DNA of 64,000 nucleotides from Haematobia irritans (lineage: Eukaryota > Arthropoda > Insecta > Diptera > Muscidae). The notes beneath the pieces are model-generated. The model did not search any database, had not been told where the DNA came from, and worked only from the letters and a program-made list of their open reading frames with translations. Positions 54,135 to 64,000 of the stretch are shown here, piece after piece. A program made the position numbers and the translations under genes. Each line of letters opens with the position of its first letter. Position 1 is the first letter of the stretch. Location: positions 152,080,473-152,144,472 of the forward strand of contig NC_134399.1 in assembly GCF_050003625.1 (NCBI RefSeq), in the 5' to 3' direction.

Positions 54135-54560
54135 TAGGTTAGGTAAGGTTGAAAAGAGGATTCAGGTTGCCATCTCTTATGTAGGCTGACATACACTTAA
54201 ACCAGTATTCGTCTTGTTGTGCGCTCCAACTTTTGCTTTTCATCGTACCCAGCCAGGTTCCCGAATCGCCTCTTCACCGATATGGTTAAATCTTTGTCTA
54301 GTAAAGGCAGGGTAGCCACGTTCTACATGCACTATCCTATTCGGCATATATGTGCTCTGCTTTAGTAGTTCTCCAGTCGTTTTCTTATCTGGGTCACCCT
54401 GTAGTATTTACGTCGCCCGTCCTTCTTTGGTCTAACTCGGCCGGCGTTGCCTCTATTGCGTTCATTACGTTCAGGTTATACCATCTGACCTACATCAACA
54501 ACTATTTGTACCAAGTTTTAAGTCGATAGCTTGCTTCTTTCAGAAGTTAGAGTGATTTCA
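54135..54560. other. Unassigned segment, no gene
   Basis: Begins with a TTAGGTTAGGTAAGG SINE-tail-like stretch next to M3, then GC-richer DNA. No coding frame recognised. Confidence 0.4.
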
Positions 54561-54783
54561 CAGACGGACAGACGGAAATCGCTAGATCGAGTCAAAACTT
54601 CACCACGACCCAGAATAACCTCATGGGGTCTGAGACCAATATTTTGATATGTTACAAACGGGAGAACTATGTTAGTATGCCCCATCCCCATTATAGAGGG
54701 CATAAAAAGCTTCAAATACATTCAGGAAATGAATATGATAGAGGGCATAAAAAGCTTCAAATACATTCAGGAAAGGAATATGA
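54560..54783. repeat. Helentron-2-like fragment ending in a 45-bp tandem duplication
   Basis: 'acagacggacagacgg', 'aaatcgctagatcgagtcaa', 'gatatgttacaaacggg', then two units of 45 bp (54694-54738, 54739-54783) starting 'tagagggcataaaaagc' and ending 'ttcaggaaa.gaatatga'. The second unit runs into an S-family fragment (54773-54812). Confidence 0.75.
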
Positions 54784-54812
54784 TCACCTCAAACATGTTT
54801 CAAGAGCAAAAG

Positions 54813-55080
54813 AAAACCCAAAGAAGCGGATAATTGGAGTAAGGATACAATTTTCTTCTAAATTTGTGATTTGCGTACTTGATTTTAGGAAACAAATTTT
54901 AAATTATTCGTAGTTTTAGCATTTTTCTACATGTGCTATCAAAGTCCTTTAAAAACGTGTTAACTATAACTTTAATTTTCAAATTCAGACTCGACTTTAA
55001 ATAGAAATTATGCTATGTTTCAAGTAAAAAAACGTCTTTATAATAAAGTGTTACAAAACTTCTCTTAACGCTTTTGAAAC
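54813..55080. mobile_element. MITE-1 fragment
   Basis: 'aagaagcggataattggagt', 'tgtgctatcaaagtccttta', 'ttcagactcgactttaaata', 'aaaaaacgtctttataataa'. Left and right ends missing; another MITE-1 end lies at 55698-55778. Confidence 0.75.
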
Positions 55081-55299
55081 CATCTTTTGCATGTTTCTTC
55101 TGATAGAGCATGATAGCCATATGCCTCGACAAGCATTTGATGAGACTCTTCAGAACTTTTTTTTCAAATGAAAACAAAAAATTAATGCTTTCAGCAAGTC
55201 ATTACTTTCTGGTACAAAATTCAACATTTTTAACACGATGAAAAAATATGATGTTGTCTGTTCAATAACTTGATATATACTAAATATTTTTACAGATGT

Positions 55300-55697
55300 C
55301 ATGGCAAAAAAAAAAAATAAATAAGGGTTCGTTCACAGAAAATGTTCCATGATCGAGACATTTGTATTTTGACGCTCACTTTATACCGGTATAGCTGGTA
55401 AATTTTATTATAATTAATTTAACGGATTTTTCTTTAACATCGCAAGCATTGGTTGTCCGGCAAAAAAAAGTTAGTTGTTTTAACAAACGAATGAAATTTT
55501 ATTGGTTGTCATGGCCCATTAGACTGTTAATGAGACCCAAATTTAGTTACCCAAACAATTTTATGTACTGTTGTGCCAGACAACAATTGGTTGTTTTAGC
55601 AAATTTTATCGGTTATATTCTGATAGTAGATGGGAGCAAATAATTCGGCTGGCAAAAAAAAAAAAATGGTTGGCACAACAACAATTTTTTTCTGTGT
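55300..55697. mobile_element. Element ending TTTTTTTCTGTGTG, inserted in MITE-1
   Basis: Contains 'attggttgtccggcaaaaaa', 'tggttgttttagcaaatttt' and 'caacaacaatttttttctg'. The right end CTGTGTG is followed by TATGCTAAGC of MITE-1. The left end is not found with confidence. Confidence 0.4.
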
Positions 55698-55856
55698 GTA
55701 TGCTAAGCAAAATTTGCATTGATATTTTAAGGACATGAAATCTTTTGCCTTACGACAATATGTTTTTCAGTGGAGCACACAGGGTCATGAGAGAAAAAAT
55801 TCGTTAAACTTCTACACAAATTGGAACCATGTGGAACTTCACGCAGACAAGGAATA

Positions 55857-57116
55857 AAGGGTGATACGGTCAAAATTTGGTCAATATAAACTTGACGTAT
55901 TTCTTTCAATTTTGCATTTAAAAAACCTGAACACCCCTCATTTTGAAGGTGTGTGTGTGTAGAATGTTGCTCCTATTTTAATTTTGGAATTCACTCTTCA
56001 GTTGCCAAAATGCCGTCCAAGCAAGAAGAGCAGCGTATCAAAATTTTGCTCGCGCATCGCGAAAATCCGAGCTACTCGCACGCAAAGTTGGCAAAATCGC
56101 TAAAAGTTGCCAAATCAACCGTTACAAATGTAATTAAAGTGTTTGGGGAACGTTTGTCGACAGCCAGGAAGTCTGGATCAGGGGGAAATCGAAAACCGGA
56201 AGCCGCTGAGACGACAAAGAGAGTTGCTGGTAGTTTCAAGCGAAACCCTAACCTCTCTCTCCGAGATGCCGCAAATAAGCTGGGTGTATCGTCTACAACC
56301 ATGCATCGAGCCAAAAAACGAGCCGCACTATCGACTTACAAGAAGGTAGTGACTCCAAATCGCGATGATAAACAAAATACGACGGCCAAAGCGCGATCCC
56401 GGAGGCTGTACACGACGATGCTGACGAAGTTTGACTGCGTGGTAATGGACGACGAAACCTAAGTCAAAGCCGACTACAAGCAGCTTCCGGGACAGGAGTT
56501 TTATATGACAAAAGGAAGGGGAAATGTAGCAGATATTTTCAAGCACATAAAACTGTCAAAGTTCGCAAAGAAATATCTGGTTTGGCAAGCCATCTGTACC
56601 TGTGGCTTGAAAAGCAGCATTTTCATAGCTTCCGGGACGGTCAACCAAGAAATTTACGTGAAAGAGTGTTTGAATAAACGTCTGCTGCCTTTCCTGAAGA
56701 AACACGGTTGTTCCGTACTGTTTTGGCCGGATTTGGCACCTTGCCATTACGGTAAAAAGGCCATGGAGTGGACCCTCCCAACACGCCAGAGCTCCGCCCA
56801 ATTGAGAAATACTGGGCTATTGTCAAGCGGAACCTAAAGAAGACCAAAAAAACTGCTAAGGACGAGCAGCAGTTCAAGGCGAACTGGCTTTCTGCGGCGA
56901 AGAAGGTGGACAAGGTGGCTGTACAAAATCTGATGGCAGGTGTCAAGCGTGAGGCCCGGCAATTCGGATTTGGAAAAGCGAAAGCGTAACTGAATATTTT
57001 TCCTGAATTTTATACTAATTGAACTTAAAAAAGAAATTTAATTTGATTTTTTAAATAAACGATTTCACCGATTTACACGCGTTTGCCCTTGACCAAATTT
57101 TGACCGTATCACCCTT
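55857..57116 (+). mobile_element. Tc1/mariner DD37E-type element T2
   Basis: AAGGGTGATACGGTCAAAAT at left and its complement at right, TA on both sides, 1,260 bp. Inserted at the TA inside the left terminal repeat of element S. Confidence 0.95.
56010..56989 (+). pseudogene. Transposase pseudogene, DD37E group (T2)
   Basis: ATG at 56010 ('MPSKQEEQRIKILLAHRENP'), first HTH region 'HAKLAKSLKVAKSTVTNVIK', second 'LRDAANKLGVSSTTMHRAKK', first catalytic block 'CVVMDDET'. The next codon is a TAA stop at 56460-56462, where T3 has a Tyr codon. Beyond it the frame continues as 'VWQAICTCGLKSS' and 'VLFWPDLAPCHYGKKA' (second Asp). A deletion of about 40 nt near 56775 then shifts frame before the Glu block 'PIEKYWAIVKRNL'. 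Stop TAA at 56987-56989. Confidence 0.93.
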
Positions 57117-57256
57117 TATGATCACCTCAAACATGTTTCAAGAGCAAAATGATATTTTTGGACGGGGACCATGGAACATTTTTGTAGAAAAGATGTTGTT
57201 TTGTCTCCAAACATATACATGGTGATCATATTCCTTCTCTGGGTGTTGATGGAATA

Positions 57257-58555
57257 AAGGGTGATACGGTCAAAATTTGGTCAAGGGAAAACGGGTGCAA
57301 ATCGGTGAAATATTTTATTTAAAAAATCAAATTAAATTTATTTTTCAAGTTCAATTAGTATAAAATTCAGGAAAAATATTCAGTTAGGTTTTCGCTTTTC
57401 CAAATCCGAATTGCCGGGCCTCACGCTTGACACCTGCCATCACATTTTGTACAGCCACCTTGTCCACCTTCTTCGCCGCAGAAACCAGTTTGCCTTGAAC
57501 TGCTGCTCGTCCCTAGCAGTTTTTTTGGTCTTCTTTAGGTTCCGCTTGGCAATAGCCCAGTATTTCTCAATTGGGCGGAGCTCTGGCGTGTTGGGAGGGT
57601 TCTTGTCCTTGGGAACCACCTGCACGTTGTTGGCGGCGTACCACCCAATGGCCTTTTTACCGTAATGGCAAGATGCCAAATCCGTCCAAAACAGTACGGA
57701 ACAACCGTGTTTCTTCAGGAAAGGCAGCAGACGTTTATTCAAACGCTCTTTCACGTAAATTTCTTGGTTGACAGTCCCGGAAGCTATGAAAATGCTGCTT
57801 TTCAAGTCACAAGTACAGATGGCTTGCCAAACCAGATATTTCTTTGCGAACTTTGACAGTTTTATGTGCTTGAAAATATCTGTTACCTTGCCCCTTCCTT
57901 TTGCTGTATAAAACTCCTGTCCCGGAAGCTGCTTGTAGTCGGCTTTGACGTAGGTTTCGTCGTCCATTACCACGCAGTCAAACTTCGTCAGCATCGTCGT
58001 GTACAGCCTCCGGGATCGCGCTTTGGCCGTCGTATTTTGTTTGTCATCGCGATTTGGAGTCACTACCTTCTTGTAAGTCGATAGTCCGGCTCGTTTTTTG
58101 GCTCGATGCACGGTTGTAGACGATACACCCAGATTATTTGCGGCATCTCGGAGAGAGAGGTTAGCGTTTCGCTTGAAACTACCGGCAACTCTCTTTGTCG
58201 TCTCAGCGGCTTCCGGTTTTCGATATCCCCCCGATCCAGACTTCCTGGCTGTCGACAAACGTTCACCTAACATTTTAATTACATTTGTAACGGTTGATTT
58301 GGCAACTTTTAGCGATGTTGCCAGCTTTGCGTGCGAGTAGCTCGGATTTTCGCGATGCGCGAGCAAAATTTAGATACGCTGCTCTTTTTGCTTGGACGGC
58401 ATTTTGACAACTGAAGAGTGAATTCCAAAATCAAAATAGGAGCAACATTCTACACACACACACCTTCAAAATGAGGGGTGTTCAGGTTTTTTAAATGCAA
58501 AATTGAAAGAAATACGTCAAGTTTATATTGACCAAATTTTGACCGTATCACCCTT
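57257..58555 (-). mobile_element. Tc1/mariner DD37E-type element T3, nearly intact
   Basis: AAGGGTGATACGGTCAAAAT ends in inverted orientation, TA on both sides, 1,299 bp, the longest of the three copies. It lies head-to-head with T2 across a 140-bp spacer. Confidence 0.95.
57384..58402 (-). pseudogene. Transposase, DD37E group, two lesions (T3)
   Basis: ATG at 58400-58402. Codon 11 is TAA where T2 has a Lys codon. From there 308 codons stay open: HTH 'HAKLATSLKVAKSTVTNVIK', basic linker 'RKSGSGGYRKPEA', second HTH 'LRDAANNLGVSSTTVHRA', catalytic Asp in 'VMDDETYVKADY', second Asp in 'LFWTDLASCHYGKKA', and Glu in 'PELRPIEKYWAIAK'. The second Asp and Glu are about 37 residues apart, the spacing of the mosquito DD37E group. 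A 1-nt deletion near 57482 diverts the last about 34 codons. Inactive as it stands but catalytically complete. Confidence 0.93.
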
Positions 58556-58559
58556 TAGT

Positions 58560-60830
58560 AGGTTTTTATCTTATCTGTGTTTTCTGTATTAAGTGATCCT
58601 TTATAGTTTTAAATTTTATTAACTATTTATTATCAGAATTTATTTACAATGATTCTTAGTGTAATTGAACACTTCATCACAAAATTGTAGTGCAGTGCAA
58701 CGAAAACCTTCTTCCGGATTTAATCTAGGAGACATCTGGATTTGCAACAATTTATGTCACTCATCCATATCTTTGACAGTTTGCATTTCTTGTGCGATTA
58801 CAAAAGCAATCATAACATTCAATTCAATATAATATGGCCCCCTCCAAGAGAATGATAAGGAAGCAAACTATTCAGTAAATTGAATATAGAATTTAAATAA
58901 TAAATTTCCCATCATCTGCTGCAGGAGTAACAAAGAAGAAAAAACCAACACCAACCACACCCAATCTATTCGATCTGCAGTTTCCTTCGTAGGAGAATTA
59001 AGGAGGAAAAGGAAGAAACTTGAAGATATTTTTTATGCTATAAGTTTCACTTCAAAGCAAATAGGCGTTATTCTTCTTTACTTATGCTTTTGTTCTGTTC
59101 TTTAAAACAAAATTGTCCTGGATCTTATATTACTTTTTCTATCACAAATTCAGATGGTGGGAGAGAGAAGAAATAAGAAAAGTATCAAATTGTATCAAAA
59201 CTCATGTGTCTCCTATTGAACAGGATGATGACAACATATGCAGCTAATTTCCTAACGCCGAAAGAAAAATCCAATCTCTATATCCTGGTGATATGGCAAA
59301 GAACCAAAGGATCTTCTGGCTGCATTGAATCAATAAAAATCGTAAAGAAGCAATGAGCAATGCATAGAGGAAATGATGATGATACAGTTGCCTTAGCAAA
59401 ATACGTTTACAATTACACTTGAAATCTATTCAATTGAGTTGAGTGCATTAATATAAGCAACCCAAGAGATCCATTGACAGGAAATGTCAAGGATATCCTT
59501 TACAATTGACACAGTATGTGTGTGTGAGTGTAAGAGAGAGAGAGTCGTTTTAATATTCAGCGATGAAAAATTTGAACAATAGACAAAGAAAAATCTACAG
59601 ATATCTTTTTGTTAATAGCGACAATTCCCCCTAACGCTACGATTACAAACTGGTGATAAATGTGCAAAAAATAGCTATCGAGAATAAACAACAGCTACGT
59701 ATATCAATTCATAAAAATTCATGGCATATTAATGTAGCAACATCCATACTCTCATTCGCAGCATATACTACTGCATCAATGACAACATCCTTAAACAGGA
59801 AATACAACGAAATTGACATACGAGCCACATGTATGACAAAGTATTGTCCTTATCGTCGTTGTTTGTCTGTCTGTCTGTCCACCACCAATATTAACAAACA
59901 AAAAAATTCGCTCCATCTACTGTTACACTTTATCTGTGCCCAATGAAACAACATTCGCATATTCAATTTGAGCTCGTTTTTCCTGTGTTATCCTTGTTGT
60001 TCTTGGTGTTTTGCTCGTAGATATTCCTGGTGATATTTATGTTTTTGTGTTACATAAAAAAACGTGGACAATATTCTTCAGTTTTGTATGGATTTCCGTT
60101 TGCTAAACAAAAAACGACCGTCCTTGTTTATCAATAAATGCTGTTTGTCTGTTGATTCCTTTGGACTTTTTGCGTTTTTTTGTGCGTAGTGTCCTTTCGC
60201 AAAACATGTCCATAAAATTGAAGAGCTTTTTTTCTGTCATTTAATCCTGAGTATGTGTTTATGGTGTTTTTGTCAGTTTATTCAGAGATTTATGACCATT
60301 CAAGTACTTACCGAAGTGCAGGATTTTCCGTTGAGTGCGAGTAATGGACTTCCGTTTCCTTTTGTCCTTTCGTCATTACGCTGAAGAGAGTGAGGAAAGT
60401 TTATTAATGCAAATTTTTTACTGAAGTTTTATTAGAAGATAAGTGATAAACTATTGGTAATAGAAAAGTTGAGATCATGTTTAAGACCCAAGAAAGTCAC
60501 AATTCTATTGAGACTGAATTCCCAAAAATATATCAACATTGTTTTATCAATTAAATGTTAAATGCGAGAAATATTTTTTTTTAATTTTTGCGAATAGGTA
60601 TAGAAAAAGTTCTAGCAAATTAATCAATCGGAGTATTGTCCATCGTGATAAACAAACAACCAATCAAACCTCGAATCTACTCAATTTTTGACTTCCTCAT
60701 AAGAACGAAAATACCAGTTTAATCGTCATCGATCAGAACAAGTGGTAATCAATAGGAGCAACGACTGAGTTATATGGCGGGTATGGTAGGACTTCCCATT
60801 TGAGTGTTTCCAAATAAATTAATAAATTTC
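58560..60830. other. Longest repeat-poor stretch, no recognised gene
   Basis: About 2.3 kb with almost none of the window's repeat families. Simple repeats: TGTGTGTGAGTG then GAGAGAGAG (59516-59543) and TCTGTCTGTCTG (59863-59878). The frame at 59653-59946 has no family motif. A candidate for retained host intron or intergenic sequence; regulatory function cannot be judged from sequence alone. Confidence 0.4.
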
Positions 60831-60930
60831 GTTTCTATAGGAAATTTTGTTAAAATTTGATTTCTTTATGAACTTTTGGCAAAATTTAATTTTGATAAGA
60901 AATTTTATCAAAATTTCATCTCTATGGGAA
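60830..60930. repeat. Short degenerate run of the 29-bp repeat
   Basis: Three to four diverged units ('atttctataggaaattttg', 'atctctatgggaaatt') directly left of the CCCAGC element. Confidence 0.7.
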
Positions 60931-60933
60931 ATT

Positions 60934-61505
60934 CCCAGCAAAAAAAGCGTCGCCAAAAAAGTGATGAAAATGTTCTTTTTGGATCCGGAAGTGGTGCAAA
61001 ATTGACGCAGAAGCTATGAATTTAACATGGGCTTGTCATAGGACGGAAGTCCTCCATTTCAACAGCCGTTGCACTGAATTTGCATCACTTCTTTAGGTGT
61101 GATCAGAGTTCAATATTTTGGATGTAAATTAAAAAATTCTGTGATATGTTGTCAAATAAATAATAAAATAATAATTAAAAAAATAATAATTTTTAATGGA
61201 TTCTAACGCTTGTCTGAAACGTTTGACGTCAAATATTTTCAAAAATTCACAATTTTTTCAGATTGGATTTAGCATTTTTTTCGACAAAATTTAAATGATT
61301 TGTACCATTTTATCTTACTCTGTTTTTAACCTATTTGAAAAAAAGTAAAAAGTACCCATTAAAAGTATGAAAAAACCAAGTTATAAAAAATTTAATTAAA
61401 ATAACTTTCTGGGTAGTTAAAATAAAGAACATCATTGGGAGTTCATCTTCTGGAAGTGCTTTTAAAGTTGTGCCTTTGGAAGAACTTCCAAATTTTTTTG
61501 CTGGG
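60934..61505. mobile_element. CCCAGCAAAAAAA-ended MITE, 572 bp
   Basis: Left CCCAGCAAAAAAAGCGTC, right TTTTTTTGCTGGG, with TT on both sides (60932-60933, 61506-61507). Subterminal 'ttggatccggaagtgg' and 'cttctggaagtgcttt' are approximate complements. A relic lies at 9838-9905. No transposase. Confidence 0.7.
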
Positions 61506-61529
61506 TTATATTATAATTTCATTTTACAC

Positions 61530-61890
61530 TCAAAAACAAAAAACTACTTGGATTTAAAGATTTTGACCTTCCTTTAAAAATTATTTATGCCAAGCCAAAG
61601 ATGGGGGCCTCTTTACAATAAAGTAGCTTTTTTGCGACCTATCTGGCTTTAAATATAGGATCAGTAAAATTAAAATTAGGAAACAAAACTTATTTATCGA
61701 ATTTGCAATCTCTTTTCCAGGTATATTAACAAATCTATTTACATACAAACATATGCCAGTATAAAACCCAAATACCAAAAAATAATAATATAAACGCTAA
61801 TAATAATCAAAAACGATTTCTTGATTCAAAACAAAACTTTAAACCAATGATAAAAAACCTCAACCTAAAATTACATTCTTCTAAAGAAAT
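61530..61890. mobile_element. MITE-3 copy
   Basis: CACTCAAAAACAAAAAACTA at left, 'ggatttaaagattttgacct', 'gcgacctatctggctttaaa', 'tttacatacaaac'. Matches 1200-1470 in reverse complement and 35840-36060. Right end unclear. Confidence 0.6.
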
Positions 61891-62440
61891 TTGTCCTTAA
61901 TATTTCTCAAAATTTCATTTCTATTGGAAATTTCACTTCTACAGGAAAATTTGTCAACATTTCATTTCTAGAGGACATTTTGTCAATATTTCATTTCTAT
62001 AGCAAATTTTACCAAAACTTCATTTCTATACAAAATTTTGTCAAATTTTATTTCCATAAGAAATTTTGTCAAAATCTCATTTCTTAGGAAATTGTGTCAA
62101 AATCTCGTATCATTAGGAAATTTTGTTAACATTTCATTTCTGTAGGAAAACAAAATTAAATTTCTATAGAAAATTTCGTCAAAATTTTATTTCTAGAGAA
62201 AATTTTGTCAAATATTTATTTCTATATAGAAAATTTTGTCAAAATTTTATTTCTATAGAAAATTTTGTCACTTTTTTGTTTCTATAGAAAATTTTGTCAA
62301 TGTTTTATTTCTACAGAAAATTTCGTCAACATTTTATTTCTATAGAAGATTTTGTCAAAATTTTATTTCTATAGAAAGTTTTGTCAAAATGTTATTTCTA
62401 TAGAAAATTTTGTCAAAATTTTATTTCTGTTTTTTTTTTT
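61890..62440. repeat. 29-bp tandem array (array 4)
   Basis: About 18 units of 'tttctatagaaaattttgtc' type in the same orientation as array 3, very diverged at the left (61900-62160) and regular at the right. A T-run ends it, and a few units reappear at 62520-62630. Confidence 0.92.
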
Positions 62441-62639
62441 TTGATTTCAGCTTAAAATCATGCATTGACTAAACTACAAGTGTAGCTTAACCAACAGAGA
62501 AAAAGAATGTTTGTCAAATTTATTTGGGCAAATTTCTATACGAAATTTTGCCCAAATTTAATTTTTATACTAAATTTTGTCACAATTTCGTTTCTATGCT
62601 AAATTTTGTAACAATTTCATTTCTACAGTGGTAGAAAAA

Positions 62640-63430
62640 TGCTTCTTACTATTAACGAACGGGCTTCGTTGATTATTTTTTGTTAATATAACGAAAGTTT
62701 TCGTTATAAGAACGAAAGTGATCGTTAATACAATGAAATCAATCGTAAATATTAATGAAATACGTTTCGTTAATATTACGAATATAAACTTTGTATTTTT
62801 TTTTCGAGAATTAGAATAAAAATTTTTGCAAAGATGGAATTATTATAATCATTTGCACATAGAGAGAAACTTTTGGAAAGTTTTAGCCCTTAAAACACAG
62901 TCCTTTTATATACTCCCAAACTGGAATTGAAAATTTCATTCATAAAACGAATGTGATCGTTAATTTAACGATGTGGGTTGTTAAAAAATATTTTTAAAAT
63001 TGTTATCTTTCGTCATATTAATGAAATATGTTCGTTAATAGTACGAATGAGACTTTGAATATTTCTGTCTCTCTATACTCTCTCTAATACGTCAGAGACG
63101 TCTTTGTAATGTGTACATGTACCCATGTATACATGACAATAAGCACATGTTTCCGTGTGCATCTTGAAATGCTAAAAAGTTCAACTGAAAAATTGTCTGA
63201 TGGGCAATACTTCATTTGGTCGTTTGTATTATACAACATTTACGTTCTTTTCGCTGAAGAGTACACAGGCTCAATAGAGTTTCGTTGTGAATTATAAACA
63301 TAGATCGAGGGTGAGTTAATTTTTTTTTTACATTTGCAAGAAATTTGGTGTAAATTTTGGGAAGTGAACTTTCAGATGAAAACGTGTAACAATTACCGGA
63401 ATTTACCTTAGTGGCAAAGAAATTGTAAAT
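62640..63430. other. Unassigned AT-rich segment with TTCGTTAATA words
   Basis: Repeated 'acgaaa..cgttaata' and 'aatgaaata.gttcgttaat' at 62670-62790 and 62940-63060 suggest two inverted parts of a MITE, but no ends can be fixed. The frame at 63109-63297 has no motif. No gene. Confidence 0.4.
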
Positions 63431-63439
63431 TCGTTAACA

Positions 63440-64000
63440 CAACGTAGAAAATTTGTCAAAATTTTTTCTCTATAGAAAATTTTGTCAAAATTTTATTTCT
63501 ATAGAAAATTTTGTCAAATTTTAATTTCTATAAAAAATTTTGTCAGCATTTTATTTCTATAGAAAATTTTGTCAAAATTTTATTTGTAAAGAAAAGTGTG
63601 TCAAAATTTTATTTCTATAGAAAATTTGTCAAAATTTTATCAATATTGTATTTCTATAGAAAATTTTGTCAATATTTTATTTCCATAGAAAATTTGTCAA
63701 AATTTTATTTGTAAAGAAAAGTGTGTCAAAATTTTATTTCTATAGAAAATTTGGTCAAAATTTTGTTGCTATAGAAAATTTTGTCAAAATTTTAGTTCTA
63801 TAGAAAATTTTGGCAAAATATTATTTCTATAGAAAATTTTGGCAAAATTTTATTTCTTTAGGACATTTTGTCAAAATTTTATTTCTCTAGGAAATTTTGT
63901 CTAAATGTTACTGCTATAGTAAATTTTGTTTAAATGTTATTGTTATAGTAAATATTGTCAAAATGTTATTTATATTCAAAATATTGTCAAAATTTTATTT
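63440..64000. repeat. 29-bp tandem array (array 5), runs off the right edge
   Basis: About 19 units of 'atttctatagaaaattttgtc' type, same orientation as arrays 3 and 4 and opposite to array 1. More diverged towards the right edge ('ctgctatagtaaattttg'). Confidence 0.93.

Larger units (their letters stand above)
55840..57245. mobile_element. Element S: 144-bp CACGCA MITE, split by DD37E copy T2
   Basis: Left CACGCAGACAAGGAATA, then T2, then 'tgatcacctc'. The right end complement reads CACCCAGAGAAGGAATA then TGATCACC, giving 25-bp inverted repeats with two mismatches. TT duplication (55838-55839, 57246-57247). Without T2 and its duplicated TA the element is 144 bp. Confidence 0.85.

Noticed and set aside
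59653..59946. Possible 97-codon gene in the repeat-poor region
   Set aside because: No motif, no upstream or downstream splice evidence, and composition like the surrounding non-coding DNA.

Overview
The window looks like AT-rich, repeat-saturated intergenic or long-intron DNA from a higher fly. A muscid such as a house fly or stable fly relative is my inference. It rests on the mix of repeats: mini-me/DINE-1-like Helentrons with (GTCY)n tracts and 'GTCGGGCGGGGCCGAC' ends, mariner and DD37E Tc1/mariner elements, tRNA-derived SINEs with CCTAA tails, and long arrays of a 29-bp 'CTATAG' repeat. I found no intact host protein gene, no rRNA and no convincing functional tRNA. Almost every open frame is a broken transposase or reverse transcriptase, or an accident of tandem repeats.

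Layout: 1-598 is a 29-bp tandem array. 599-4627 holds MITE remnants and Helentron copy A, split by a 5'-truncated LINE. 4961-5394 is a PIF/Harbinger-like MITE. 6158-7601 is a CACTGAAAAA-type MITE (called MITE-1 here) split by a 913-bp CACGCA element that contains two tRNA-like heads. 7647-11675 holds a SINE, a broken DD37E element (T1) and further MITE/Helentron pieces. 11930-12930 is repeat-poor. 13048-15590 holds two SINEs, the second split by a 1,839-bp hAT-like element with a perfect 8-bp target duplication. 15718-20090 holds mariner M1 and two other degenerate Tc1/mariner transposases. 20280-23075 is a decayed non-LTR retrotransposon split by Helentron B, which contains the 100-N gap. 23267-24962 is mariner M2, split by a MITE that carries a tRNA-like unit. 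25790-29066 is repeat-poor DNA, a small MITE and a second hAT-like element. 29300-31545 is the largest 29-bp array. 31640-32930 is a minus-strand non-LTR remnant.

34074-46456 carries three near-identical elements of about 1,141 bp (P1, P2, P3), nested into other repeats. 37551-41090 is a three-layer stack. 42542-47422 is Helentron D with two insertions. 47511-50295 holds a complete MITE-1, a SINE with an 11-bp target duplication, and Helentron E. 52069-54134 is Helentron F fused to truncated mariner M3. 55840-58555 is a 144-bp MITE with a DD37E copy (T2) in its terminal repeat, followed head-to-head by a nearly intact copy (T3). 58560-60830 is repeat-poor. The window ends in more 29-bp arrays.

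The most unusual material is a set of elements whose ends start CACGCA. They have variable 2-bp target duplications, and for several of them the unoccupied site can be read elsewhere in the window. All transposase copies seen are inactive as they stand. T3 is closest to intact, with one nonsense codon and one 1-nt deletion. Boundaries and family names come from reading the sequence alone, with no database search.
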